Assembly: GCA_030765065.1 (NCBI GenBank)
Contig: CM060983.1
Location: forward strand, 50,404,067 to 50,468,066
Source of the DNA: Deroplatys truncata
Taxonomy: Eukaryota > Arthropoda > Insecta > Mantodea > Mantidae
Reading direction: 5' to 3'
Length of the DNA stretch: 64,000 nt
Positions 1-10,689 of the stretch are shown here, piece after piece. How positions within the stretch are numbered: the stretch's first letter is position 1; every line of letters starts with the position of its first letter. The notes beneath the pieces are model-generated. The model did no database searches. It worked only from the letters and a program-made list of their open reading frames with translations, and was not told the DNA's origin. The translations under genes were made by a program, and so were the position numbers.

Positions 1-509
1 TTGGCTTCCCAAATAAACCTTTATTTTTATCATGCAAACGTGTTTGAAGTTTAATGAAAACTCTGTTATATCAACAAGGTAAAGCCTAAACGATGAATGT
101 GCTTCCACTCACAATAGGAATTACATTTCCTTTTAAAAACCTTTAGAAGCAAAACTAAACTGAACATTCGATTATAAACGAGATAAGTTGTATTCTCTGG
201 ACGCTCTAACAGGTTTCAGTGTAAAACATCCACATAGTTTTCTATCCACATCATTAGGGGCGTAGCGTCCTTGAGCCCATGCTACGCTATGAGATACCCA
301 GAAAAACCTATAGATACTTTGACATGTACTGTAAGAATCTGTGAAAATCTTGTGACGCAGCACCTACGGTCCAAGGTTATCAGAGGCGTTCGGATATAAA
401 CAAAGATAAGTAGCGCTCTCGCCCGGCGTAAACACCGGAAGCGTATCGAAGATAATCAGAATCTTCTGGAAGTTTCTGTATCCGGATAGTTCTGGAAACA
501 GAGCGGGAT
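1..509. other. No recognised gene
   Basis: Only short ORFs without recognisable motifs occur here. I see no tRNA, rRNA or transposon protein signature. Confidence 0.4.
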
Positions 510-710
510 GGGTCTGGCGGTAACGTCTGTGGCTCACATACGGGAGTTCGTAGGTTCGATTTCCGCGGCCGACGTTTCCTCGGGTCACTAGGCGAATGCT
601 GACAAGTTTCATTACATCCCTCGAATTTTCTGTCCCTCCATTTCACCTCCACTCTCATTTCACTTTACCTTTCATCTGCTTGATCCATTTCAGGGTTGAA
701 TGGGTCGACG
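510..710 (+). repeat. tRNA-derived SINE-like repeat (SINE-G type), diverged
   Basis: A pol III B-box-like sequence (GGTTCGATTTC, about 553-563) follows the same 'cgggag' lead-in seen at 18.45 kb and 54.02 kb. It is followed by a 'gggtcactaggcgaatgctg' segment shared with those copies. A short pyrimidine-rich body ends near 710. The copy is diverged and its A box is not clear. Family membership rests on the shared body order, which I can see by eye. Confidence 0.55.
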
Positions 711-1655
711 GAAGTCTCGGCGTTGCATGGTAGGGGAAAAGGATGCTCTAATGTTAAAGACGCGAGATAGTGAAAGACTGCTGGCTGTTTTCCACTGTAC
801 GCAAAATGCGCTACACGAGTTCAGCATACTGTGTACCCCTCCCGCCAGATAAAGTTTACCTGAGAGATAAGTCACCCCACTCCACTAGCTGAGACGTCAC
901 TGAACAGACTACCTTGTTTTGGGGAGGATGACTATTGCGTTATTTACTCTTCCCTCCATTTCAGGACATATGTGTCCCACCCCTCCCTATTCCAGCATGT
1001 TATTCACAGCTGTTTCCTATGAATTCTGTTAATGTGGTGAATATATCACTGTATCCCTGTTACAGGAAACACACTACATTTATCGCCGATGAGCGGCGTA
1101 AAATATTTACCCCGCGCAATAAAACCTATCTTTATGACTCACATCAGAATGTAGGGGATTTTACTAGCCCTTCTTTTTTTGTAGAATTACACTTTATAGC
1201 ATCTTTCCACGAATAAATATTTCACGAGCGAATTGTTTTTTGCTGATAGCTGTTAATGACGTAAGATATTGTATTCTGTACCAGCTGTTATTTATTTGGT
1301 AATGATTTGGAACGACACTGAATGTGCAGATAATGGACAAAACTAAGTTTGTATCTTAAAACTCCTTTTTGGGCTTGCTGTTAAATGTGGCGTATTTAAA
1401 ACAGTGGGACCTGTTCCATTAATAAATATTTTAACACACATTCTGTAAAACAGCTATATGTCAGATTGCTAACGCGCCGAAAAATATACTTTAGCGTCCT
1501 ATAATTTTCTGCTAAATATTACAATATTATTTAAATATCTTTATACCATATATGACTATTATGTATTATGTCTCAACTTTCATTGCATTATAATTATATC
1601 GCTGAATATAGACACTATACTAAACCTCAAAGAATTGAAAGATACAAAAATTAAA
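711..1655. other. No recognised gene
   Basis: AT-rich DNA. A 93-codon ORF at 935-1216 has no recognisable domain. Nothing else could be assigned. Confidence 0.4.
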
Positions 1656-1662
1656 TTGACAA

Positions 1663-1736
<74 letters not shown>
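1663..1736 (+). repeat. (ATT)n microsatellite
   Basis: About 24 nearly perfect ATT units. It lies shortly beyond the leader of an LTR-B copy. Confidence 0.97.
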
Positions 1737-1738
<2 letters not shown>

Positions 1739-1739
1739 T

Positions 1740-2019
1740 TGTAAACGCGCGCCTGTAGGACTACGCAAAGTACTTAGTTTGTTTTCCTTTGAATATATAG
1801 TTATTTGATTCTTGGTTGTGGGTTTTTTTCTTTCGTTGGTCCATATTTTTCCAGTTTATTTTTTTTTTCCTTCTTGATCAAATAGCCACGTTTGAAGAAG
1901 GTGTTTTGTTTACGTTATTTATTTACGTAATTTATTAGCCTCGCGCTTTGTAAGGCAATTTGATAAAGAGCTTTGTTGTTGAAGTTTGCATAGTTTGCAC
2001 CACGCTTTAAGCGTTAAAT
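1740..2019 (-). mobile_element. Leader after LTR-B copy 1, with a decayed primer-binding site
   Basis: Read on the minus strand, the LTR ends in CTTCA. It is followed by a degraded tRNA-Lys-like PBS at about 1999-2017, recognisable from its GTGGTGC tail. A further 'ttcaacaac' module comes next and then non-coding leader. No gag-like ORF follows. The internal region is either truncated or the element is non-autonomous. Confidence 0.5.
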
Positions 2020-2897
2020 TGAAGAAGATTATTTGTTACGTAATATGCTACTACGTATCAGAAGACGATTTTTGAAGATGTATTTTTTTGTTACACTCCA
2101 AGTTTAAAAATACTATATTAACTTTATTATTAAACTGCTTCTATAAATATTATTTAGGTTTATGTTTTCCTCGGCTGCGTCAGTCTTACTTTAGAAACAC
2201 GTTTCTCTTAATTAGAACGTGGTGCGACTAGAATGAAGGTTTACACAGATTTTAAGTTTAAATTCACTTCTTTTTATTAATCATTGACACAAATTAAATA
2301 GTACTGCACTGATGTCAACAACTGTGAGATTATTTAATTTAAAACTTGCACTTTGTTATCACGTATATTTAATTTTCGTTACACACGAATACGTAATATT
2401 TCTCTAGAGAACACATCTTCCATCCGGTCACTATCAAGGTCTGCAGGCAACTAAACATATTTTGAACCGTCCAAACCCTTAAGCTTCTGTATTTCAAGTC
2501 TCTGATTGGCTAATCCTAGTCCAGTAGAATACCTGCATTTAATTAAAGCTCTTTCTGGCTGTTGATTGGCTAATTTTAAGCTGTTATAAAATATACATTA
2601 TCGTTGCTTTAATCATGAACAGTAACACTTAAACTCTCAAACTCATTATTGCTTCAAGGTTACCTCATTGTTAGCAACTTTAAACTTATTATTCTCACAG
2701 CTCTTACATAACTACATTACATAAATGTATTCACATAACATTATTAAACATGTTTACAATAATATAAGCATATCAAATGACTGTTACATATATTTTTACA
2801 AATTATTACATACATATTGCTTCACGGCGGGCTGTTATTGAATTTACATATTATATAATTTAATTAAAATTATTCAAGTATTAAAAATACTGCCTCA
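2020..2897 (-). mobile_element. LTR-B copy 1 (LTR retrotransposon long terminal repeat)
   Basis: On the minus strand this starts TGAGGCAGTATTTTTAA and ends CTTCA, the boundaries fixed by the solo copies at 22581-23505 and 50689-51587. CCAAT-type boxes (ATTGGCTAAT on the plus strand) lie near 2505 and 2565. An AATAAA-type polyadenylation signal lies near 2277 on the minus strand. No convincing matching target duplication was found on the left, in line with attached leader sequence rather than a solo LTR. Confidence 0.75.
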
Positions 2898-3133
2898 CGT
2901 TAATCTCCGTTTTCAAATGTCAATGTAAATGTTTCTATATACTTTTAATTCCGAGTCTATATTGTTCACCCATGAAAACTTAAAATTTGTCTTACCATTT
3001 TGATTTCTTTTTACACAGTATTTTCAATAGTTGTTTTTGTGTTTATGATTAATATTTCTGCTCAGTAGAGCTACTCTGGTTTGTTTCCATTTTTTGCATC
3101 TACATTCCTTAGCTTCAGTTTCGGTTCCTTTTC

Positions 3134-3963
3134 ACTTTGTCTACTAAGTATAGTAAGTAGGGGAAGTATTGTATTCCACCCAAAAATTCGATACCCAGAT
3201 TTCACCGGAAATACATGTTTTGAGACCCAAAAAAGCATTTTTGGAAACATGTCCATGTGTGAGTCTGTCTGTGTGTCAGTGAACAGCATAACTCAGGAAC
3301 GAACAGTCGGATAAACACCAAACTTGGTATTTAGGTTCAGTATTTTCCAGAGATGTGACACGAAGGTTTTCAAGAAAATCCCCCCACCCCAGATTACCCT
3401 TTATATGAAACATTTTTCGAAAATTTTAATTTTCTCAAAAATGGCTCTTATGATTTTGATTAAAATATCATATGTTTAAGATATTTTCATGGCAAATGAA
3501 ATGTATATCTTGAATTTTCTGGGAATGTCTCCAAAAGTATTCTTCATTGTGAACGACTTTTGCATAACTGCTACACCATAAGTGATAGACAAAATTTGCT
3601 ACACACAAAATGTAGATCGCGTTAAAATACACAATTTAAGTCATATACATTTTTGTTGTTGAGTGAACCATTTTCGAGATATTGCTTGTTATTCCCATAA
3701 ATTTTCCAATACCTTTTCTCAAATGGGAATTCGTTATTCTTTTGTTTAAGTCCTGGACATACAAAGAGAATGGAATACTCCACATAGCAGCCAGCTCTTA
3801 AAATATTTGACTATCGCTTAAAGCCTACCAATTCCCCTTGCACCTACAAGAAAATTAGCAATAAGATTAACATCTCGATTAACATGAAGCATATGGAGAA
3901 TAAGCGTTTGTAAAAATAGTTTGTACAAGAGTGGATATAGTCATGTGAGTGTAACACATCAGA
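3134..3963 (+). mobile_element. Family A repeat, near full length
   Basis: Begins at the terminal hairpin (ACTTTGTCTACTAAGTATAG and onward). It ends with a mutated internal inverted repeat followed by CATGTGAGTGTAACACATC. The non-coding core carries a short GT tract. This is one of the cleanest copies for building a consensus. A pair of short ORFs on both strands over the hairpin end is fortuitous. Confidence 0.85.
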
Positions 3964-3995
3964 ATTTCACTTATTATTTGTTAATTTAACGTTTT

Positions 3996-4330
3996 ACCTT
4001 CTCTACCACTTTTCTGTGGTAGGTAGAGGAAATATTGCATTCAATCAAAAAACGTGATCTTGAAACTTCACTGGGAACATAGGTCTTGAGATTCCCTGAA
4101 CAAAATATAAAGCATTTTAAGATAAAAGGCCAAGTGTGTTTGTGTATCGCTGAAAACTATAACTCAAAATCTAAACTCGGTGATACAAAACTTGTTCTGA
4201 AGAAGCAACATGATAATGTAGAGTAAAATCCCCCCTCCCATCTCAAACTACTACAGGAATAAAAGTTCTGAATTTTGAATGAAGGCTATATAGTTACATA
4301 ACTAGTAAACCATAAGAGACACAAAATACT
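3996..4330 (+). mobile_element. Family A repeat, 3' truncated
   Basis: The hairpin end is present (ACCTTCTCTACC near 3997). The copy runs to the 'taaaccataagaga' block and is then replaced by a tRNA-derived SINE. Confidence 0.7.
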
Positions 4331-4334
4331 TCTG

Positions 4335-4570
4335 TCCACCTATGCGATGTGGGGGTGTCGTGTCTGTCTCACTTACAAGAGGTCTCGTGTTCGAATCTCG
4401 GTTAGGGCGAGTTATCCGGGTAAGAGTTTCTCTGAGGTTTATCCTTATCTTGAAAAAATTAAATATTATGCCAGATAACTTTTAAGCCGTAGGGACCCTA
4501 TCTCATTTGAGCATCATTTCACTCATTTTATTCATCGTCCGATATTAACTATGTGGTTAAAGAACGATAA
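4335..4570 (+). repeat. tRNA-derived SINE-like repeat (SINE-H)
   Basis: A tRNA-like head has a B-box GTGTTCGAATCTC near 4388-4400 and an A-box-like stretch about 35 nt before it. The tail ends in an A-rich/TAAA stretch at about 4555-4570. It sits between two family A segments of opposite orientation. No second copy in the window was identified, so the family call depends on the pol III-like boxes alone. Confidence 0.55.
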
Positions 4571-4577
4571 ACTTAAA

Positions 4578-5816
4578 AAAATGATCTGTTACATTCACAT
4601 GATTTTCTCTACCCTCTATCTTTATTAGTAGGTACACAAACTGTTATCTACTAAAGCTTATTAGTTTTTTTTCTATTTGCCATCAAATAAACTTTTACAA
4701 AAATAGCTGTATTAAACATTTCGTTATAAATACAAAGAGAACAGCGATAGTCAATATTTAAGAACTGGACGCTATATGCTGGCCATAAAATCCCATACTG
4801 TTTCCATGCAATCGCGAGAAACAACTGAATGTTGAAAGAACTTCAAAGAATGACCAAATAATGAACTTAATTAGGATATCTCGGAATGGCTTATGCCACA
4901 AGAAGTTTATTTGAAATAAATTGAGTGTTTTAAAGAGATCTAAATTTCTTTTGTACTACATATTCGCCTATCGCTTAAAGTTTACTAGCTATACAAGATT
5001 ATAAAGAATTCCTTCCGAATGAAGAGGAATTCAAAGGTTCAGATTCAGAAAATTCAAGATATATATTTTATTTACCATGTAAATGTTATACTATTTTTGG
5101 AAAATAAGAAATCTCGGAAAATCATCCAGGTAAAGGTAGTTTGGTCCGGGGAATTTTCTTGAAAATATTCGTGTCGCATCTTTAGAAGGTGCTGCACCTA
5201 AATACTGTGGTGTATTAATACTTTGGGGGTTTCATTGTTATTACCAGACATATTGTTGTTTTCGTGACGACACTCCTGGCTGGTCGTTTTGCTAGTCTCA
5301 AGTGGTGGGGATAGCGTGTCTTACTTAGGATGACGAGAGAAGCGGATCACGCGTGCAAGCCGGTCTTTGGATCGGTGAACATCTTCCCTCACCTTTCATA
5401 ATTAATAATGTAGGAAGCCCAAACTGTTGGGAAATAAATCTAGGAATATGTAAGTAGGTTTGTGTTAAGAATTTTGTACAGTAAAAAACCCACGCCTTCC
5501 TCTTAACCTCCACACCACGTTTCGGTCATCCGCAGCCAAGTGAGTATACGTCCTTCAATGTGCGTGCTGGGTACTAACAATTAATTTATTTTTTCATGTG
5601 AACCTTTAGAGCTCTACCTAGCATGTAACAATACCAAGTTGGTGCTTATCTGACTTTTCGTTTTTAAGTTATTTCGTTCACAGACTGACAGACAGACACT
5701 GACTTTTTCCTAAAAATGTTTTTTTTATTCACGGGGCCTCAAAACATGTATTTTTGGTGAAATCTCGTATCGAATTTTTGGTGGAATTCAATACCTTCTC
5801 TACCTAGTAGAGAATA
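4578..5816 (-). mobile_element. Family A repeat, split by solo LTR-D
   Basis: Starts CTGTTACATTCACATGATTT and ends at the 'gtagag' hairpin near 5810. The core is interrupted at 5206-5630 by an LTR flanked by ATAC on both sides. Without the insert the family A block 'cctaaatac-caag' is continuous. Confidence 0.8.
5206..5630 (+). mobile_element. Solo LTR-D copy 1
   Basis: A 425-bp TG...CA unit (TGTGGTGTATT...GCATGTAACA) inserted in a family A core. ATAC flanks it at 5202-5205 and 5631-5634. The sense strand carries an AAATAAATC polyadenylation-like signal near 5430. A second copy lies at 36573-37027 in opposite orientation, also flanked by ATAC. A 4-bp duplication plus TG/CA ends fits a Ty3/Gypsy-type solo LTR. 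No internal coding copy exists here to confirm the class. Confidence 0.8.
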
Positions 5817-5885
5817 AGCTTTCGTAAGAATAGTTTTTATACCCATTAATAAATTATGGGGTAGAGAAAGTTATGTGAATGCCAA
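5817..5885 (+). mobile_element. Family A 3'-end fragment
   Basis: Only the terminal block remains ('aagctttcgtaagaatag' through GTAGAGAAAGTTATGTGAATG). It abuts the hairpin end of the previous minus-strand copy. Confidence 0.7.
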
Positions 5886-6720
5886 AATAAGATTTGCAAG
5901 TATATATATTTTGCATGTGAGTGTGCATTTAGGATACTGTTTTGCCCTACAGTAGAACTTTGGTAGTTGCTCTGCACCAGCACAGAGGAATTATGAAAAT
6001 ATGAAAACCTGACCACACTGGACGCTGCTTACCGTTGATTTGGCTGTCAAAACGTGCACCTTTGAAATATCATATGACTGTCCTTTGAGGAACGAATGCA
6101 TTTGGTTTAGCGCTTGACATTTGACTTTATCTGCGTGCGTTCTAATGACCTCCCCCATGTTTTCTCACCTGCCCTTTGTACAAATACGCTGGGCGGGCAT
6201 GAACACTGTGCAAACAGAGATCAAAACAAAATAACCAAACGGGTGTATTTGTGTACGTGTCGCGTGTTTGTTTTTTATGCTGGTGCATAATAATTGTCTC
6301 AGGAAATGCAGGTGCTGTTACATGAAGTGCAGGGCAAACAAGCTGAAGCGATTCTGTCTTCTCTGTTTTACAGGTGCGCACGGAGAACTACAATAGTTCT
6401 GCAGAACATGGCTAAGTATTCTATGTAAACATTACCGTTAATTTGTTTATTTACTGTTTGTGTACTTTCCCCTGATGGTTAGGTGCGAAAACCATGCTAT
6501 TTATTCAGGGCTAGAGACTGTCTAACTGTGACGTAATGCAGGCTGCAACGGATATTACACAGTGTTGGGTACGAATAACCGGCCCTGTTCATCTCACTTC
6601 ATTTGAAAACAAACGCTTTCCAAAAAAAATTCGAGGAGTGTTTTTAAAGTAAGTGCCGATAAGTTTTTATAAAATAACAGAACACTACTATCCAAATACT
6701 TTATTATAATTCATTACTTT
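5886..6720. other. No recognised gene
   Basis: A pyrimidine-rich TTTTACAG near 6366-6373 looks like a splice acceptor, but no open frame continues past it. Nothing else was assigned. Confidence 0.35.
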
Positions 6721-7667
6721 TGAGGCAGTATTTTTAACACTTAAATGATTTCAGGCAAGTTATATAATATATAAATTCAATAACAGCCCGTCTTAAAGCA
6801 ATATGTGTATGTAACAATATATAAAAATGCGTGTAACAGTCATTGTATTAATGTCTATATTATTATACACATGTTTAATAATGTTATGTGAATGTATTAC
6901 GTAATTTAATAATGTAGGAGCTGTAAGAATAATAGGTTAAAAGTTGCTAACAATGAGGTAACAATGAGGTAACCTTGAGCCATTAATGAATTTGAAAGTT
7001 CAATAATGCTACTTGCGACTCTTGGAAGCAATAATGTAATTTTTTGTTACAGTTTATAAAATAGCCAATCACAACCAGAAAAAGCTTTAGTTAAATGAAG
7101 GTATTCTATTGGACTAGGATTAGCCAATCAGAAACTAAAATGGAGCAAAATTTACAAATTCAGAAGTCAGTTGCTTGTAGACAGTGTTCCAAACCGGACG
7201 CGAGATGCGTTCCTCGAGAATTATATGTATTCAGTGCGAGTCAAAAATAATTTAGTGTTAAAAAGTGCAGTAATTAATAAAACAAATCGCACAGCTATCT
7301 CTATATCAGTGAAGTGTTATTTAAATCGTGTCAAGCATTAATAAAAGGAGTGAAGTAAAATTATAATCTCTGTAAGTTTACATTTTTCAGTCGCACCATT
7401 CCCTGCTAAGACATTCATGTCTCTAAAAAAATATAAATACTGACGCAGCCGAAGCAAACATAAATATATAATATTTAAAGAAATAGGAAAAAAATTACAA
7501 AGTTAATGTTTTTTAAACATTTGTAGGGGGCAAAGGCCACTGGAAAGTACATTTGGGGCAAAGGCTACCGGAAACTTTTTACCATACGTGCGATTGCAAC
7601 TACTGTAAGTTCGGCTCCCCAACAGTCGAAAGACAATACAACACCACCATAAAATTAACCGTCTTCA
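6721..7667 (+). mobile_element. LTR-B copy 2, a 5' LTR
   Basis: A 947-bp LTR from TGAGGCAGTATTTTTAACAC to CTTCA, followed after AAT by a perfect tRNA-Lys(CUU) primer-binding site. CCAAT boxes are at about 7063 and 7124 and a polyadenylation signal (TTAATAAAAG) is near 7340. The last 160 bp contain GGGGCAAAGGCCACTGG-like and CATACGTGCGATTGCAAC blocks that resemble fragments of the PBS itself. No 3' LTR or coding region follows, so the copy is truncated or non-autonomous. Confidence 0.85.
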
Positions 7668-7670
7668 AAT

Positions 7671-7688
7671 TGGCGCCCAACGTGGGGC
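7671..7688 (+). promoter_or_regulatory. Retrotransposon primer-binding site for tRNA-Lys(CUU)
   Basis: TGGCGCCCAACGTGGGGC is the exact complement of the 3' end of insect-type tRNA-Lys(CUU), including its CCA. It starts 3 nt after the LTR terminus, the usual place for priming minus-strand DNA synthesis. Lys priming is common in the gypsy group of Ty3/Gypsy elements. Confidence 0.88.
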
Positions 7689-8597
7689 AAATAACAATAC
7701 AACAAAACAACCATCTTCACCTTACACCACTTCTCCACAGTCACCGCGTTATATACTCCATTAGTGATGACGTCAGCCGTTGCTAGGAGGCTATCTTTTT
7801 TTCTAAACAAATGGTTGCTATGCAGTTTGTGCTGTATATTTGTCTACTGATTTGGGAGAATGTTACTTTGAAAAGTCTACATTAATTATTTATCAATCCT
7901 AGATAAATACCATTGTTAGGAATACTGTTATACTTACACCGTGTAGAGGTTATTGTTAGTGTTAATAGTTATTAAATAATTTATAGTGGTAAATATAGCC
8001 GACTTAAGCATTACGCTATAACATTATTGTCAAACTGAGTGAAATAATAATATATTTTGAAGACGAAGGTAAAGAAAGGTAAAGATTATGTTGAGTCTAA
8101 TCACGTCTTAGACGTGACATAGGGTAAAATTTTATTTTATGCCCCGGTGAGGAATTTCGCTTAACGTATTTAAATATATTAAAAACTTAACAATTTGAGC
8201 TGTTTTTTGTGGAGTAAATGCCAAATTTCGACGAAAACAATAAAAATAGCTTTCTTGTGTGCATGTGTATTGTTTGCCCAAGATGTAATGAACAAAACCA
8301 AGGACATAATAAAATATAAAAGTGTAATGTAATACAATCAAGGGTGGTACATAATGCAACAAATATAAAGAGAGTATCTGAGAAATCAGGTGGCTCTTCA
8401 CAAGTGATTATTTTCGTTATATTATTACTAAAGCACACCTAAGTTAACCTCAATAACTGAAATGTAAATTCGGCAATGCACACTTGCTTAAACATGTAAT
8501 TAATGAATAGAAATAATTGTAGCTGTAAGCAAATGTAGTGTGATTAAATTTTATTGGAGGTATAAAGACTTAAGTCAGGTTGAATTATCATCTTATT
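7689..8597. other. Leader of LTR-B copy 2, then unassigned DNA
   Basis: The leader continues for an undetermined distance with 'cttcacc' and 'ttctccacag' blocks. No gag-like ORF follows. The rest is AT-rich with only short ORFs. Confidence 0.4.
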
Positions 8598-8827
8598 AAA
8601 AAATCTGATGTGTTACACTCACATGACTTTCTCTACTCTGGTACAAACTATTTTTACAAACGCTTTTTCTCCATATGCTTCATGTTAATCTTATTGCTAA
8701 TTTTCTTGTAGATGCAAGGGGAATATGCTAGGCTTTAAGCGATAGTCAAATATTTTAAGAGCTGGTTGCTATGTGGAGCTTTCCATTCTCTTTGCATGTC
8801 CAGGACATAAACAAATGAATAACGAAT

Positions 8828-9790
8828 TGTCGCAGTAATCTGTCGTGTTATCTTTTTTTTTACTTGGCACCTGTTATTGTTTTACTATTTTGAATTTTGG
8901 GTTCTTTGTCCTCCGGTTAGCTATTATTACTTAGTCGAGCAAATATCTCTAAGCAGGGCGTGTAAACGGAAAGGAGTTGTTACTAAAAGGTAACACTGAT
9001 AAAAGAATTTGTTTTTACACTTTAATTGCCGTCACACTTAATTAATAGTTCACATCTGTAATCTTTATACACGCCTGACTGAAACTGTTATATTTCCGAA
9101 TGTAATTACTGTCGTACGCTTACTTCACATTTTGTAACTAACTTTACGACGCGAGAGATTCATCCAAACTGTATGACATTCACTCACGAGAGATTCTTCA
9201 AGACTGCGCGACGTGTATCTCGTGAATGATTGTTTAGAACTACGTGATGTGTACCTCGCGAGAGATTTCTGAGAACTGTGTGATGTGTACCTCGTGAATG
9301 ATCCTGTAGAACTGCGTAATGTGTACCTCGCGAGAGATTTCTGAGAACTACGTGATGTATACCTCGTGAATGCTTCCTTAGAACTGCGCGATACTTGCTT
9401 TTGACTCAAGAATTTATACTCCCTCACCCCGATATGCCTAAACATTATAATAGAGCTGCTATTGGTTACTAAATCGCGCCAACATTAGCGTCTGTTTTAT
9501 AAGCCAATCATAATTATTAATACATATGCTCTAGGGAAGATATTCCCTACATTTCTAAAGAAAGGCACGCTACCCTGACGTCATTTTTTGTCGCTTGTAA
9601 TTGATAAACAACTCACCCCCTCGCTTCATTGTTACCCACTCATATTGTCAGTTTCAGTGAGGCCGTGTAAACTTATTTCCTAACAATGCTTATAGCTAAC
9701 AAACATCTAAAATCATTGTCATACAACAATGCTAATTTACATTACAATCACTCTGGCACTCACAGTGTTGTGATATAAAATACTGCCTCA
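8828..9790 (-). mobile_element. Solo LTR-C with internal minisatellite
   Basis: A 963-bp unit bounded by TG and CA and flanked by GAAT at 8824-8827 and 9791-9794. The interrupted family A copy is continuous once the unit and one GAAT are removed. Read on the minus strand it starts TGAGGCAGTATTTTATATC, sharing its first 14 bp with LTR-B although the body differs. CCAAT-type boxes lie near 9461 and 9505. The clear ends and 4-bp duplication make this a confident solo LTR. Confidence 0.9.
9186..9399 (-). repeat. 36-bp tandem repeat in LTR-C (six units, alternating two types)
   Basis: Units alternate between a 'cgcgagagatttctg' and a 'cgtgaatgat' opening, giving a 72-bp higher-order period. Because 36 is a multiple of three, a 106-codon ORF on the minus strand (9125-9445) reads through as 12-residue repeats such as SRSSQKSLARYT. 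I regard that ORF as a by-product of the period. Confidence 0.9.
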
Positions 9791-10236
9791 GAATTCCCAT
9801 TTCAGAAAAAGTATAATTAGAAAATTTAAGGGAATAACAACCAATATCACGAAAATGGTTCACTCAACAAAAACAATGTATATGACATAAATTGTGTATT
9901 TTAACGCGATCTACATTTTATGTGCAGTAAAATTTTGTCCAACTCTTATGGTTTACCAGTTATGCAAAAGTCGTTCACAATGAAGAATACTTTTGGAGAC
10001 ATTCCCAGAAAATTCAATATATGCATTTTATTTGTCATGAAAGTATCTTAAATATATGATGTTTAATAATCGTTAGAGCCATTTTTGAGAAAATTAAAAT
10101 TTTCGAAGAATGTTCCATGTAAAGGGTAATCCGGGGTGGGGGATTTTTGAAAACCTTCGTGTCGCATCTCTGGAAGATACTAAACCTAAATACCAAGTTT
10201 GGTGTTTATCCGACTGTTCGTTTCTGAGTTATGCTG

Positions 10237-10238
<2 letters not shown>

Positions 10239-10269
<31 letters not shown>
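10239..10269 (+). repeat. (CA)n microsatellite in family A
   Basis: An uninterrupted CA tract at the position where family A copies carry variable CA/GACA tracts. Confidence 0.95.
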
Positions 10270-10272
<3 letters not shown>

Positions 10273-10689
10273 CATGTTTCCAAAAATGCTTTTTTTGGAT
10301 TCATGGGGTCTCAAAACATATATTTCCGGTGAAATCTCGGTATCGAATTTTTGGGTGGAACAATACTTCCCCTACTTACTATACGCATAGAGAAAGTAAA
10401 AATAGCAACTCAAAGTAATGTATTAAAAATTGTAAGAATTTTGTATAGTATTATGGAAATAAATATACATACATACTGTGCTTACTTGCTATTCAGTTAC
10501 AAGCAAGATTACAATAGAGTAACTAAAGACGGATGAAAGAATACCTAAGTTATGTCTTCGTGAACTTCCTACGCAATGAATGCCACAGATGATTGCAATT
10601 AAATCTATAATTGCACATAATTGAAAGGCTGATCCCTTACAGATCTAAACTGGACTACGGTTGGGTAGTTTATAAATCTGAAAAGCCCT

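Larger units (their letters stand above)
8602..10400 (-). mobile_element. Family A repeat, split by solo LTR-C
   Basis: Starts ATCTGATGTGTTACACTCAC and ends at the hairpin and GAGAAAGT near 10396. It is split at the block 'aataacgaattcccattt' by the LTR at 8828-9790. A pure CA tract lies at 10239-10269, where other copies have shorter tracts. Confidence 0.88.

Noticed and set aside
6366..6410. Splice acceptor of a host exon
   Set aside because: TTTTACAG is followed by early stops in the frames I checked, and no partner exon was found.
9186..9399. CRISPR array
   Set aside because: The 36-bp repeats are directly adjacent without spacers and lie in a eukaryotic LTR.
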